From Apiosordaria backusii (taxonomy: Eukaryota > Ascomycota > Sordariomycetes > Sordariales > Lasiosphaeriaceae), in the NCBI GenBank assembly GCA_030549205.1, contig JAUKTV010000008.1, positions 1,178,001 to 1,242,000 of the forward strand: a stretch of DNA of 64,000 bases. The letters run 5' to 3'. How positions within the stretch are numbered: position 1 is the stretch's first letter; every line of letters starts with the position of its first letter. Below, piece by piece: positions 1 through 11,775 of this stretch. The notes below the pieces were generated by a model. It was given only the letters and a program-made list of their open reading frames with translations. It was not told where the DNA came from and made no database searches. The translations under genes were made by a program, and so were the position numbers.

Positions 1-513
1 AGAAGTCACAAATCTCAGCGCCTCGAAGTGAGCCGTGACGACAGTTCGCCTGCCAGACGGTCCAGTCCTACCCGTGCTTCCTCCAGCCCCTTGCTGGGTT
101 CGTCAGACTCCTTTGCGCAGCCCATCGTGGATGACTTCACCCTTCATCTTGGCATTGGCTGGAGTCGGATCAGCGATGACGAACATATCCAAGCTGCCGC
201 TCGCGGCTGGGCTCGCTACATTGAGAATCACTACCCTGTCACCAACGCCAAGATTCTTCTTCAAAGCCGCGGCCTCCAATCATATCTGGTCGAAGCATCC
301 GAAGGCTACTTTCTATTCGCCGAAAACCTTCGTCAGGGACGTCTTGTCAGCACCACGGCTGATCGCGCTCTTCAAAATCTCAAGACATCACCGCCTGTCT
401 TTGATGGCCCAGCTACCATGGAAGCCTCTGAATCACCCAGGCCTCTGCAACCCACCACCTCTTTTGCGACACACATCACCCCCGTCACCTCGATTGAGAT
501 TGACATGAGCTAA
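1..513 (+). CDS. 3' end of a conserved fungal protein of unknown function (5' truncated by window)
   Basis: The frame is open from the first base of the window to the TAA at 511-513, so the start lies upstream. The visible part has about 170 residues. It begins with a Ser/Pro/Arg-rich linker, followed by a compact conserved-looking block of about 100 residues (from FTLHLGIGWSRISDDEHIQ to DRALQNL) that looks like a folded helical domain. The tail is Ser/Thr/Pro-rich. I do not recognise the family and assign no function; the block resembles C-terminal regions of uncharacterised filamentous ascomycete proteins. A GTGAGC at 28 could be read as an intron donor, but no acceptor within the next few hundred bases keeps the conserved block better, so I read it as coding. 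It is followed by 1.8 kb without a gene. Confidence 0.65.
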   Translation, partial: RSHKSQRLEVSRDDSSPARRSSPTRASSSPLLGSSDSFAQPIVDDFTLHLGIGWSRISDDEHIQAAARGWARYIENHYPVTNAKILLQSRGLQSYLVEASEGYFLFAENLRQGRLVSTTADRALQNLKTSPPVFDGPATMEASESPRPLQPTTSFATHITPVTSIEIDMS

Positions 514-2307
514 ACACATCTTTTGCGATTTATGGTCTTTTACTGGCGTTGGTGGGCTGGGACTCTCTTGGGCGCAGCTTCTGGTGGAGTGCGCGTGGTT
601 GGCATGGCGTTGAATCTGAAAGTGCCGATGCGATTTTCCAACTATATCTCGGTCTATTCGTCTGATTTTTCCAAGGGGTCTCTGGGGTTCAAAAGGTAAT
701 CGGGGATTTCAAGGCAATTTTTTCATTTCGGCCATGTGTTTTTAACCAATGAAGTGTATTACTAGCAAAGCAATTGAACTGCCGTCAAACTACTACCCTG
801 TTTTTAATGAGCCCGATTGAACTTTGTGAATGTGAATGAATCTTGAGGTTCTTGGGCTCGAGTCAAGTTTGGATGAGATCAGACGATTTATTGGTGAGAA
901 TGTGTTAGTCTGGTTGATCGCGTTTTGTTAGTAGCCCTGGTGTGCGGTGCCATCCTTTCTTTTGATATGTGGACATCTGGCCGGCAGCTGATGGAAAGTG
1001 AAGGCTCTCCGGTCCCGAACGGCAACATTCTTTTGTAGAAGGCCAACTCCAGAGACAAACTATCGAGATGACAAACACTGGTTTTGAACACAACCTCGTC
1101 TCTGCTCACCTTTGTCCTACCACCATTTCAGCTCCGTTCCGAGGATCATGGTGCCGGAACCGGGAGTCAGGTGAGTGAGCCCAGCAGGTTTGCTCTCACA
1201 CTACTGACCAACTTTACCACCCACCCAAACGGGAACATGGAACTGATGGAATCTGGGAACACAAAAGGCGGACAGGCAAACTTCACTAAGCAAAAAGCAG
1301 GCACCCAGTCGAGTCCAACGTCTCGAGCAAGGCCACAAACATACTGCGAGCGGACTTGATCAAGAATAGAAGGCGGGGACGACGCGCGCTGCATGATGCA
1401 TTACCTATCCGGTACCTACCTGCCCGGGTATTGACGTGAGGTAAACAACAACAGAAGCCTGTTGACTTTCCTTTGTTTCATCTTTTTCTCCCTGTCTCCT
1501 ATATCATTGTGCAAACATTTGTTCTCATACGCTCTCCCTATGATTTTTCCCTATGTTTATCTTGGGCCAATCCCTTTCGCGAACAAGACAAGCTAGGTCA
1601 GGTCGGTGGTCACCTCACCACCAATCGCTTGCTTGCCTTGGGGTCGGCAGAAGACCTAGAGCTGCCCACTCAACCCATTGCCCTGGTAGTGGCGAAACCC
1701 GGAGCTTTGCGAGGAGCAGCTCGTGCAGCTCTGCTCTTCCACTCTTCCCACTTGGTTTCGTTCGCCGTCGACAACCGGGGCGGGACTGGTGGGCTGGACA
1801 AGCAGAACAAGAAACACCGCCTCGCAACCTTGCTGTTGCCTCTGCCTCGACTTGCCGAGTCCGCAAAGTCACAAGCCTCAGGGAGATACCAGCTGGGCAC
1901 ATCCCTTGCCCTCCTTTTTTCTCGCGCAATCGTCAGCGAGGATTTCGGACTGCCTGCTTTTCACCTTTTTTTCTCCCTTTGTTGCTTGTTTGTTTTGTGT
2001 TTGATTTTACCTCGGAGCACTCACCTTGGGGCGCGCGCACCAAACACTGCCCGCTGCCTGCAGCCTCGACCCCTCTTGGTGCGACCTCTAAAACCAGAGC
2101 TTGCCGGCCAGGTGCCAGCTGTCAAAGCAGCTCACGCCAGCAGTCGGTGACATCGTTGGACGGAGGCAGCCAGGGGAGCAAGGTCAGAAGAATAATAGTC
2201 GAAAAGCATTTTGTTATCGTCGCACGAGATATAACAACCTACCGAGGACGAGGAAGAGGGGGAAAGCAACAGACACCCGGGATTTGGGCACAACACCGCC
2301 AGCATTC
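514..2307. other. Intergenic region / 5' leader of the BTB gene; no gene supported
   Basis: There is no ATG-initiated frame with family resemblance on either strand. The stretch 1450-2300 is strongly pyrimidine-rich on the plus strand (CTTTTTCTCCCT-like runs), as fungal promoters and 5' leaders often are, and it leads into the BTB gene. Several long frames here lack an ATG and overlap one another in different phases, which is typical of non-coding C-rich DNA. Confidence 0.5.
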
Positions 2308-4128
2308 ATGGTGTCGCATCACGGCGACGGGCCGACATCTCTGGCACTGCGGGGAACGGCATCCGCTGTTGGCGCGAGCGAAGGAAGAAGAGAAAGCGGC
2401 GTCCGGGCGACCGCTTCACATGTCTCGTCGCGCTCGAGGCGCTACAATCGGTCTCATGCTGGTGGCACCTCTTTCGTACCGCAGAATGAGTTCCCCGTCT
2501 TCAGTCACAGCGGCGATGTCGAAATTATTGTGCGTGTCACATCCGGCCACGAGAATCGATACCTTCTTCACCGACATACCCTGACCCGATGCTCCGGCTT
2601 CTTCGAGGCCAGCACCAGCAACGAATGGTCGCGCGCTCAGACAGTCCCCGAGAACTCGCCCCCGTCATTACTACCACCGCCGACCGCCGGCGCAATCGAA
2701 GGGGTCAAGACGGGAGCATCACAGCCAGACGGACAGTTGACGAGGATAGAGGATCAAGGGCTCACTGGGAGTCATGACGGAGGTGCGGTCAGCAAGCCGC
2801 CATCGACATCACTGACGCCGATCAAGAAGAGATGGAGATATGAGCTGGACTTTGGGTCAGGAGGCGACGACATTCCCATGTTGGTGCAAAAGGAGGAACG
2901 AGGCCCACCCCCTACGACCAATTCATTGTTCGGCGGACCATCACCATCAAACTCGTCAAGCAGACATCACAGCAGCAAATCGACCTCTCACTCTTTTTTT
3001 CGATCAGTTGCCAACCTGAGCCTGTCATCTTCCAACCACGGGCCATCCCTCCCACCACCGACCCCAGCTGAAGAAGACCTGCTCCGCGACTACGACAACC
3101 TGTTCAGAATCATGTACAACTACGCCCCCACCCTCGACCCAATCAACATAGCAGATGCCTACATCCAGTGTAAGTCATTGCTCAACCTCGCCGACCAATA
3201 CGACGCCCTCGCCGTCGTCGGCCCCCGAGTCGACCATCACATGCTGCAATTCCAATCCCGGCTCTGGAAGCAAATAGCCAAATACCCCATCTCCTACCTC
3301 CGGCTAGGCTACCTCGCCCGGTCCAAAGTCATATTTCAGGAAGCGTTGGTCCACGTCGTAGGCCAATGGCCTTCCGGCGAGCGGTCCATCCGCGCGGCCT
3401 TCCCAGAGTCGGTAATAGACATAATCGAAGACAAGGTCGACGAGCTGGAGGAAACCGTCTCCCGAATCGAGGCCCGGCTTTTTCGCCTCACTCTCACCAA
3501 CCGATCATCAGGCGAGAGAGTCTCCCCCGCGACGAACTACCTCGATTGGTTAGCAGTCAGTCTATTTCGGACCTGGCTGGCAGATAACACCACCCCTCCC
3601 CCCCCTCCCCCTCCCCCACCACCAGAACGATCAGGTCGGTCCTCCCGCGGTGCCATCACCAACGGCAACTCTTCCAGTTCCGGCCGGCATCGCAACAACT
3701 CTAGCTCTTCCTCTTCCTCCTCCGCAGCCGGCGCCTTGGTCCCATCGAATTCCAACTCCAACTCCAACCACCCCCCCAACAGCAGAAACGTGCACTTCCA
3801 CCCTCCACCGCCATCTCTCCCGCCGTTGGCTTCACTGGGGAGGACCTACCGGATTCTGGGATCGGGTCAAAATGAGAAGGGGTACCTGACGCATGACGAG
3901 TGCAAGCGGTTCTTGAAGCTCACGCCGGATTTGTACTCGAGGGATAACCTGAGGAGGTTTGAAAAGAGGATTGATGAGCTGAAGGCGATGGCGAGGGAGG
4001 TGGTGAGGCCGCTGATGGGGAGCGGGTTGGAGCTGGAGCTGCAGGGGGGAGGGGCGGTGGGGTATTTGACTTGTACGAGGGTGGGGGAGAGGGATCTGCC
4101 TTGGGTTGGGGGGGGGGGGGGATGGTGA
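2308..4128 (+). CDS. BTB/POZ-type domain protein
   Basis: Single exon of 606 codons from the first in-frame ATG (2308). Residues about 65-115 look like the first half of a BTB fold: a beta-hairpin (DVEIIVRVTSG) followed by LLHRHTLTRCSGFFEA, the fungal form of the helix where BTB proteins place their dimer-interface residues. A long Ser/Pro-rich linker follows. A second conserved block (about 255-400) from LLRDYDNLFRIMYNYAP to the WLADN region contains the rest of the BTB fold and C-terminal helices. After it come a run of ten prolines, Ser- and Asn-rich low-complexity segments and a helical tail. The role is unknown; fungal BTB proteins of this kind are usually protein-interaction or ubiquitin-ligase adaptors. 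The last codons lie in a run of twelve or more G residues (about 4109-4121), so the exact C terminus is uncertain: one more G would end the protein at 4135 instead. The gene converges with rpl26. Confidence 0.75.
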   Translation: MVSHHGDGPTSLALRGTASAVGASEGRRESGVRATASHVSSRSRRYNRSHAGGTSFVPQNEFPVFSHSGDVEIIVRVTSGHENRYLLHRHTLTRCSGFFEASTSNEWSRAQTVPENSPPSLLPPPTAGAIEGVKTGASQPDGQLTRIEDQGLTGSHDGGAVSKPPSTSLTPIKKRWRYELDFGSGGDDIPMLVQKEERGPPPTTNSLFGGPSPSNSSSRHHSSKSTSHSFFRSVANLSLSSSNHGPSLPPPTPAEEDLLRDYDNLFRIMYNYAPTLDPINIADAYIQCKSLLNLADQYDALAVVGPRVDHHMLQFQSRLWKQIAKYPISYLRLGYLARSKVIFQEALVHVVGQWPSGERSIRAAFPESVIDIIEDKVDELEETVSRIEARLFRLTLTNRSSGERVSPATNYLDWLAVSLFRTWLADNTTPPPPPPPPPPERSGRSSRGAITNGNSSSSGRHRNNSSSSSSSSAAGALVPSNSNSNSNHPPNSRNVHFHPPPPSLPPLASLGRTYRILGSGQNEKGYLTHDECKRFLKLTPDLYSRDNLRRFEKRIDELKAMAREVVRPLMGSGLELELQGGGAVGYLTCTRVGERDLPWVGGGGGW

Positions 4129-4358
4129 GGTATGATTAGGGGGGTGATGAGAGGAAGATTGGGGAGGGGGATAAGATGGGGCCTGGTGCTCTGTCGCGTA
4201 TATGAAGAGGAGGAGGGGGTTTGCAAGAGAGAGAGAGAAAGAGAGAGAGAGAATGTTTGATACAGACAGGATGGACGGATACACGTGAGATGTGTGGATA
4301 TGATTGTAACGAGTTTCAGGATGGACATTTGCCTTGTTTAGCTGGTTTTTCTTGTTTG

Positions 4359-4384
4359 GTTTGTTTGTTTGTTTGTTTGTTTTT
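4359..4384 (+). repeat. (TTTG)n microsatellite
   Basis: About six uninterrupted TTTG units in the 3' untranslated region of the BTB gene. Confidence 0.8.
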
Positions 4385-5582
4385 TCATTCATTTTGTTGA
4401 GGATACCCTTTTATTTGTTTGTTTGGATTAGTTTTTCGTATAAGGAACACTTGGTTGGTTGGTTCATACTACATGTTGAAAGTCAATGGCATATATGTTG
4501 CTTGTTCTTAGTTTTGTCCTGATGGTTTCTAAGATCTGACGGTGGGATAGATGTCGCTTGGTCAAAGTCGAATACTGAGAGGGATGGTAACTAGGTTGTT
4601 ACTCTGCATGAAACGAATATCTTGCTTCTTCCCAACTATCGTTACCACTATTGTTACCACTCATATCGTCCATCGAGGCCCGCTCCCAATCTGTTCCCAG
4701 CACTGGCACTGGGCTTCTTCTATCTGTAGCCGGATAAGATGATACCCTTCAACATGTTTTCTCGAGTAGCCTTGCCAGGAATGTCATGACCAGCTGAGGC
4801 ATGGATGGCTGCTTGACGAGTACTCGAATGGATTGGCCGCACACAGTTCTCTCAACTGTTTTGACGGAGATGACCTTGTTCCTACCAGGTAATGGTGGTG
4901 GGGAGGAACTGCAAGCCACGCGACATGAACCCGAAGGTTAACCCTCCAATGAGCTCGCCGGACAACGTGACATCGACCAACCGTCTCTGGTAGCGCACAA
5001 GAACAAGACCATCCATCACAAGATCAATCGGAACTCCAGACACAACAAATTGTAGTGATTGATCAATTGATTCTTTCTAAAGTTGGCAAAAAAAAAAATG
5101 TACCTCACCATCAAACCTCCCCTCTCATTGATCTCACTTGCGTGTGGTCTCCGAAAAAGTCTGCAGGCAAGAGCATCATAACCCCTTCTAAAGGTCAGTT
5201 GCTGGGTTCTTTCTTCGCCAATTGTTTACCTCGAAAGCCGTGAGAAAATACCGAGCTAACGAGGAGATAATATGGCGGATGTGTCTTCTTCAATCTCATC
5301 TTCTACAGTACTTACCTTGTCAAGACATCACGATCTAACATGACCATCAGTCTTGCTTACGAACCTAGAAGATTAGCAACAACGAAATCGAGGCAATGCT
5401 GGCCAGCCTCTCCAGTCTTCAAATGCAAAAACAAGAGACAGATGTGGCTTCGGGATAAACCTCCCATGGAACAATTATCACATGATCTTGACGATAGTGA
5501 AAATTGGCCATTGAGAACAAAAATGTCTCGATTCGTTGATTCTGTCTCTTTCTCTCCCCCTCCCTCACGCTGTGAGGTGGTG

Positions 5583-5602
5583 GTGTGTGTGTGTGTGTGT
5601 GT
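5583..5602 (+). repeat. (GT)n microsatellite
   Basis: About ten GT units, in the 3' flank of rpl26 (AC-rich on the mRNA strand). Confidence 0.85.
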
Positions 5603-5788
5603 CATCTAGATCCGTCCGTCCGTCCCTGTTTTCCCAGCCAGTTGTCCCCAAAAGAATCGCCAGCAACCGAAAAAGACGCCGAAGTTGTCGAGAGATGGGT
5701 GGGGGGGTATCGAATCTCGACCAGCCCGAACCGAGGTAAGTTTGTTCCGTCGTTATTTTTTGCATTCAAGGTTTGTTGTCACCACAAT

Positions 5789-6321
5789 TTAAGCGGTGGC
5801 AGCGGCCTTGGGCTTGGAAGCCTCACGGCCGGCCTTGATGCGCTCAAGGATGGCCTCGCGGTCCTTGTCGAGCTTGAGCTTGGTGATGACGACGTTGGAG
5901 GGGTGGATGCCGAGGGGGACGGCGGCGCCGGTGGCCTTCTCGCGGACGACGCGCTCGACGTGGATGACGTACTTGAGGCGGTAGACCGAGGTGACCTTGC
6001 CCTCCTTGTCCTTCTGGGAGCCGCGAACAATGGTGACCTCGTCGTCCTTGCGGATGGGGATGCTGCGGACCTGTGGGGATCGTTAGTTGTCAAATTCAAT
6101 TCAAGGGAGAGGAGAAAAAAAAACATACATTGTACTTCTCACGGAGCTCCTTGGAGAGGGGAGCGCTCATGATGTCGCGGCGAACGCTGGAAGGCGCAGT
6201 GAAGTGGGCCTTGCGAGACTTGCGTCTCGAGGACGAAATGTCTGCAATCAATTGTTAATATCGCATCTTACAATTTGATTGCTGATGAAGATGGCTACTG
6301 ACTGGCAGAGACCTTGGCCAT
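5789..6321 (-). CDS. rpl26: 60S ribosomal protein L26 (uL24)
   Basis: Three exons on the minus strand: 6321-6303, 6241-6129 and 6070-5789, giving 137 residues, the usual length for the family. The donors read GTCAGT and GTATGT and both acceptors are CAG. The protein starts MAKVSANISSSRRK and continues through the APSSVRR, SAPLSKELREKYN and VRSIPIRKDDEV blocks that define eukaryotic uL24, with a KOW-type segment (VRGSQKDKEGKVTSVYR) near residues 59-77. It is a core large-subunit protein near the polypeptide exit tunnel. The first exon codes for only six and a third residues, a common layout in fungal ribosomal protein genes. The orthology is near certain from the whole-length match. It converges with the BTB gene. 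Confidence 0.97.
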
Positions 6322-7324
6322 TGTGACGGATCGTTGGGCGACTTTGGACAAGGAGTTCGGGTTGCTTGAGTGATCACCGTGATCTTGACGGAGGAGAAAA
6401 ATAAAAAGGAAAGGGCGAGCTCTTGTGGGTTTTTCGTCAAAATTTGGTGAGCCCTGTTGTGGGTTTTTGCTGACCGCCTGCTGGAACGGGACTGGCGGGT
6501 GGCAGAATTCCAGAGCTGTGAGTGGGGCCAGCTCGTTGCAGCCAGAGTGGGGCATTCATGTCAATCGCCAGCGACTCTATCCGGACATGCTCGCAGTGTC
6601 AAGAAACTTGAGAGATGCTCTCCTGAATTGCAATGTGTTAATTCGAAAATGGTTAGCATAGATGTTTGCGTTGTGAATTAAAGCAGTCACCTAAATGCTG
6701 CGAATTATCACCTCATCCCACCCTTCTACAGCCAGCCCATGCTCCTAGTCTCAAACAGCACAGTCCCATCTCATCACATCATCATATCTCAACATTCATC
6801 TTGAATTGTACTTTCATTACTCCTTCCCACCCCCTCAACACCCGACAATATACCTCCAACTAGATATTCTAGCCCCTATACCTATACCTTCCTACATTGT
6901 ACCCCGCGTTATCCAGCTTCAACTACCTCTTTTATAAGGAAAAAAACCCATATAAACCAACCCTTCCCCCCTTTCCCCAAATCATAACCTGACGCCTCGC
7001 CATGCCATTGTTGTAGTGCCCTTTGTAATCGAGAGAAATGCCGCCAATCCATGCCATGCCATGCAAGAAAACAAAATGTAAAAAAAAAAAAGGAACCTGA
7101 ATCTCCTTCAACAAAAACTTGCTTTTTTGCCCTGGGGTATATCCAAGCCAAACCACGCAGCCAGCAGCCAGCAGCAAACAGTATAAACACCACCAGAAAC
7201 AAAACAGCACCACCAACACCATCTTTACATCCGTAAACCCCACAAAGTAGCCATCCATACAAACCATACAAACGCAAAACCGTACAACGTATCGTGACAG
7301 GCAAGCGAGCAGCAAAAGAGGCTA
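6322..7324. other. Intergenic region between rpl26 promoter and sfi1 3' end
   Basis: Contains the rpl26 upstream region (from 6322) and the sfi1 3' untranslated region with a poly-A run near 7078-7091. No supported gene. Confidence 0.5.
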
Positions 7325-10300
7325 CTACTGATCCTCAGCACTAGCCTCACTAACATCCGCAAACTCGACCCTCGCCCTCAGGGTGCTCCCCCTAAAAGGC
7401 GGCTGCCCCAGCCTCGACCTGATGATCCCGGGGGTAGTCCCCAGACTGCCGCTCCCGCCATACTCACTCCTCAACCCCCGTTCCAACGGACTCGGGAGGA
7501 TAGCGGACGGTGTGGTAGTAGGTCGGTAACCCAACGACCGTACAGTGCTGGTTCTCCTTGTGGGAGTGCTCATAAACCCTGGGTCGTTGGTTTCTGTGTC
7601 TGGCAAGAAGCTTGTCTCGTCAAATTCGAGCATCGGTCCCAAGTTTCGAGAGCGAGTGGAGAAGCGAGCGGAGGGAGGTGGGTTGCGGCCCAGCTGGGAG
7701 ACGGTTGGCACCCGCGGTGTTTCTGGATAGGTAGGGCGGGAGAGACGAGTGCGGTCGGGGAGGTGGCTGGTGTTGAAGGTGGCGAGCTGGCTTGCTGTGA
7801 AGCCGGCTGGACCGAGGGTGTCATCTCCACTGGCCTGGATTCGACCCCTAGTGCTGCGGCGAGACATGATGCTGGCTCTTGGATCAAGCTGGGTTGTTTC
7901 GGGGTTGGCTTGCTGCTGCCAGTCGTCGAGAATCTGGCTGCACCAACGCTTGTCGTTCCTGTCTTGGACAGTCAGAGCCATTTGGTTTTTGCTTGTTTGC
8001 TGCAGAGCCTCAAACTCCCATGCTTGCCAGCATTGACCGAGAGTTTTGTCCTCATCGAAGTCGATGGCATACTCGTAGTTTGCCTGAACTTCGTGCAGTT
8101 CCTCCGTCCACTTGTTGCAGTAGACCTCCAGTTCAGCATCAACCGCAACATCCTGAATATCCGCCGCTGTCCTCGCAACCTCGACCCAGTGATCAAGTTG
8201 ACCATTGATATCCTCACTCTCGTAGTGAATATTGGTGTCGTGCGCATATCGACCAGTATCCACATGATCACCAGCAAAATGAAACCACCAATCCAGACAA
8301 GAACTTGCGAGCTTAACCTTGTAATCGCGTCGAAACTGCCGCAACGAGCTCATCAACCTCTCCCTCCTCGTCTTCTCCGTGATGAGCGGCCACTTGTCCA
8401 GTGTGCCTCTCACACGGAAGCGCTTGACCATGATATCAGCCTGCCTCCCAGCTCGGCGATCCCGCTCGTTGATAGCCCAGTAGACATCCAGCCAGTGATC
8501 CACAATCGGCCTGCAGGTGCGAAAGATGTTAACCACATCCGCATTCCGTCGATGTTTCCAGGCTGCCCCCACGTCCAGCGCCATCAACCACTTGTCCACC
8601 GCATCGCCCCACACGTAGTAGTTGTCCATGTTGTGGGCTTTACGCAGGTCAATGGCTCGCTCATTGCGCGCCCTGTGAGCCGCGGCGAACATGCTCTTCA
8701 GAGTCTGCTCCATCGTCAACTCGGCAGTATACCGCCTGAAAAAAGCAAGGCGTTCTTCGTTGGCCCAATGCGACAGCACGTCGAACATGGTATAGTTTTC
8801 TTCGCGTTCGGTAAAGACCTTGAGCTTCGTCACGTTCTCCCAGCGAGTGAGAGGATCTCTGAGCAGAACCGCGTCAGCATCTTCGGCATCTTGTATGGCC
8901 CCTTGAAGGGCCGAATACCACGTATCCAAAACGTGATACCTTGTATCTTCCTCGTCGGCATCTTGATACCATCTCAGAAGTTTATTGAGCCGAGCCTGCT
9001 CTTGCCAGTAAGCCAGGATCCTGCGGCATTCCTGTCTCAGGCCCTCGACTGTGGCTTCGGTGGCCGTGTATTGGAGATCCAGGGTCTCTTCGTGCCAAAT
9101 ACTAGTTGCCTCGTCGAGCACAAGTCTCTCGTCCACGTCAATAGCGAGCTCGTGATTGTCCATAGCAACATTCGCTCTGGCGAGCCACGTGCCTAGACTG
9201 AACCTGGCGATCCGAGTTGACCAGATGGTATCCGCGACGCGCATCTTTTGCGTTTCCCGCATGACGCCCAGGCATTCCTTGATCACTGCCTGTTCGTCCG
9301 TCTTTATCGCGACCCTATGGCGAACCTCGGAATGAAGGGTACTCTGGCTCCATTTTTGCAGCGCATGCATCAGGATAAAGTTGGTAACCTTGGTCTCGTC
9401 CTCGATGAGCTGCTGGCGCCAGGCCTCGAAGGCCTTCTTGCGCACCAGGTGTCTTCGGGCTACCGCCGTCCGGTCGCGCTCGTCCAGGGCAAAGTCGTGC
9501 CAGAATGCAAGCGTGTTGCGAACGGTGTAAATCTCGTAGACCCTTTTGGCGCGCCTTTCCATTCGTTCGGTGTACTCCCTGTGCTCGACAAACGCCTGAA
9601 CGTTGGCCTGTTCTTGCAGGAGGGCCCAGTATTCATCTTTCCACACCTCCAAGACCTCGTTCTTGATATCCCGGTCGTCCACATCTTCGGCTATGGCCAA
9701 GAGTTCACGGTTCGTATCCTGGGCGGTCCTGAAATAGTATTTCCATGTCTTGAAAGCATCCTTGAGGAGTGCCTCGTCCTCGGCCATCTTGAGCTGCGCC
9801 AATTTCGCCTCCAGGGCCTGAATATCCACGGCGGAACGATCTCCATGGGACAATGCGGAGGATTCCTGCTGTCGGGGCCGGTCGTCGTCCTGGGCCGGAG
9901 CGGTAGAATCGCTCACACGTCGTACACCGTTGATGATGTCGTCGGATCGAGGCGAGCCATACACCGGCTCAGTATCCGCGATGGTGGAAGGGGATGCGGT
10001 TCGTTCTTTGTTGATTCCGTTTCCGGCAGTAGGCGCATGTGGCCGGGTACCTCCGAAGCCACGCGGAAAATGGACTGTCTCCTTGATTGGCACATGGGCG
10101 CGAAAATGCGCTGGAATGTGCGGCCCAAATTGTTTCGGTCGCTGATTTTCTACCGCATTTTCAGTCGCGTCTTCCAGCTCGTCATTGCCCGCTTGTTCGT
10201 TTTCCCGGCGCCAATTGGTAATGCGCCGCAGGGCTTCCCTGTCCCTCGTGGCTTCCCTCGTGGCCGGGCTCCTGTTGTTGAGACTTTCCTTTGTCTTTGC

Positions 10301-11098
10301 TTTGAGCACCGGCCGTGGGTCAGCGTGGACCGCTCCACCATCTCTTCCCAGGCGGCTGAACGGGCGCGTTGATTCGTCGTCCGAGTGGTGGCGCGCTGCC
10401 TCGTCCAAGAAAGATACTGAATGACTCCTAGGTCGCGATCGCGCGCGGACAGGCAGTTCGTAGGTCCCTTCATCCGACACAACGGTTCTATCACTCCGGC
10501 GCGAGACAGAACTATGTCTGCGCTGCCTTTGTGGTGGCAGCTGGTGTCGGCGGGGTGTGGTCCCAAGCTCGAATTCGACCGTCGTCTCTTCCTCGGTGAG
10601 GGGGAAGGATCGAAGTGATTCGGGTCTGGTGGGTGGACTGCTCGGAACAAACTCAAGTTTAATGCCCATTCCTTCTAAGACGGTTCTAAACTTGTCGCTG
10701 AGCGTCTCCCCCGATCGCTGCCCCCCAATCTTAAAGATGAGGCGCGAGATGTGGGAGGGAGGGTCATCGGGATCGTAGCCATGGTTGGGGAGAATCTCCT
10801 CTGCCGCGCGGAAGAGGGCTTCTGTAGGTAGTTTGTCTCGTTCGGGAAGAGTTGGGAAGATGGACTCTCCCAATGCGACGATCTCGTGTATAAGCTCAAT
10901 GTCTGGAGCAGGCGTTTAAAGTTAGCAAGCCGCATAAGAGGCGCAATAGGCGCAATAGGCGCAACACCCTGAAGAAAACTAACCTTCATCTGAGTACGGC
11001 TCATGGAGCTGACTGCTGTTGACAAACGTGTTGGAAGAAGAAGGAAGCGGAGGCCCAGCCCTGCCGTCTCGGAGGGGCAGAGAGGAGTGAGGCGGCAT
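7325..11098 (-). CDS. sfi1: Sfi1, centrin-binding spindle pole body half-bridge protein
   Basis: Two exons (11098-10984 and 10902-7325) joined by an 81-base intron (GTTAGT...CAG) give 1230 residues. The short first exon supplies the ATG; without it the frame has no ATG near its beginning. The N terminus carries the block YSDEDIELIHEIVALGES, then a disordered charged region to about 400. From about 400 to 1020 there are close to twenty copies of a 20-35 residue helical repeat with an invariant Trp, for example FKTWKYYF, LEVWKDEYW, LAFWHDFAL, FEAWRQQL, LSHWANEE and LDWWFHFA. These are Sfi1 centrin-binding repeats, each expected to bind one Cdc31/centrin along a continuous helix. The C-terminal 200 residues are Ser/Thr/Pro/Arg-rich, as in other Sfi1 proteins where this end is a CDK target. 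Role: half-bridge assembly and spindle pole body duplication. It is divergent from the NDUFAF8-like gene. Confidence 0.93.
10941..10967 (+). repeat. Three tandem 9-bp units in sfi1 intron 1
   Basis: Unit GCGCAATAG occurs twice exactly (10941-10949, 10950-10958) and once as GCGCAACAC (10959-10967). It lies inside the first intron of sfi1. Confidence 0.85.
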
Positions 11099-11775
11099 GG
11101 GAGAGGGCGCCACCTCCAAGGCATGATAGACTTCGACGTGGGCTGATACAATTCGAAATGTGTTGTCTTTTTTGTTCGTAAATTACAAGCAAAAGCGTAC
11201 AGCAATAGTGGTGCTAATCAAGGTGTCTTGGTCGACAAAAAAAAAAAAAAAACAATTAATCGCAAATGCAAAAGCCGGGCTTGGTTTGGAGTCGCGAAAG
11301 CACCGGCGGCACAGCAACGGCAAGTGACAAAAAGCGCCCAACGCTGTGGATGTCGTGGAGTAAAAAAAAGGAGGTGCAATGGAGGTGGTCGGCCAGGGAC
11401 GCGGGGGGCGCGTGTCGAAGTCGCGGACGGTGAAGCCTTCAAAGTCGCGTAAAGCGACGGCGTGACATAATCCAGATGGCTGGGACTGCACAAGGCCTTG
11501 ATGCCCAAGAATGATTGGACAGGAAGGTCGGGAGCTTTGTTTGGCGCGCTAGGCCAGAATCCAGCAACGGCGGGCCAGTGCGCGCCGTCGAAATGCCAAG
11601 ACCTTCGATAACTCGAAGAAGAACGTCATGCAAAGACGGGAACTTGAACCCCCATGAACCACTCATTCATCCTCCGGTCGACATCTAACAGTTTCAGAGA
11701 ACTCCCAAGTTCCAGAATCGGTTCGAGGCACTGCAATTCGGCCACACACTTCCCTCCTAAGAGCAAACAAACAAT
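11099..11775. other. Divergent promoter region between sfi1 and the NDUFAF8-like gene
   Basis: About 680 bases between two divergent starts. There is a run of about 16 A at 11237-11252. No gene is supported. A stretch near 11637-11650 resembles a tRNA T-arm on the minus strand, but no full cloverleaf can be drawn. Confidence 0.5.

Larger units (their letters stand above)
4129..5788. other. Intergenic region between convergent BTB and rpl26 genes; microsatellites
   Basis: Holds the two 3' untranslated regions. It contains a G-rich start, a GA-rich tract near 4229-4252, a (TTTG)n tract near 4359-4384, and a (GT)n tract at 5583-5602 just downstream of rpl26. Short frames here lack support. Confidence 0.5.

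Noticed and set aside
1473..2584. Long overlapping frames upstream of the BTB gene
   Set aside because: Non-ATG starts, pyrimidine-rich composition, two phases open at once and no family resemblance; they fit a leader or promoter.
7763..9196. 477-codon plus-strand frame opposite sfi1
   Set aside because: Antisense shadow of a well-supported conserved gene; no ATG-initiated family match.
11630..11700. Possible tRNA on the minus strand (GGTTCAAGTTC-like box B)
   Set aside because: Only a T-arm-like hairpin with one mismatch can be drawn; no acceptor, D or anticodon arm pairs around it.
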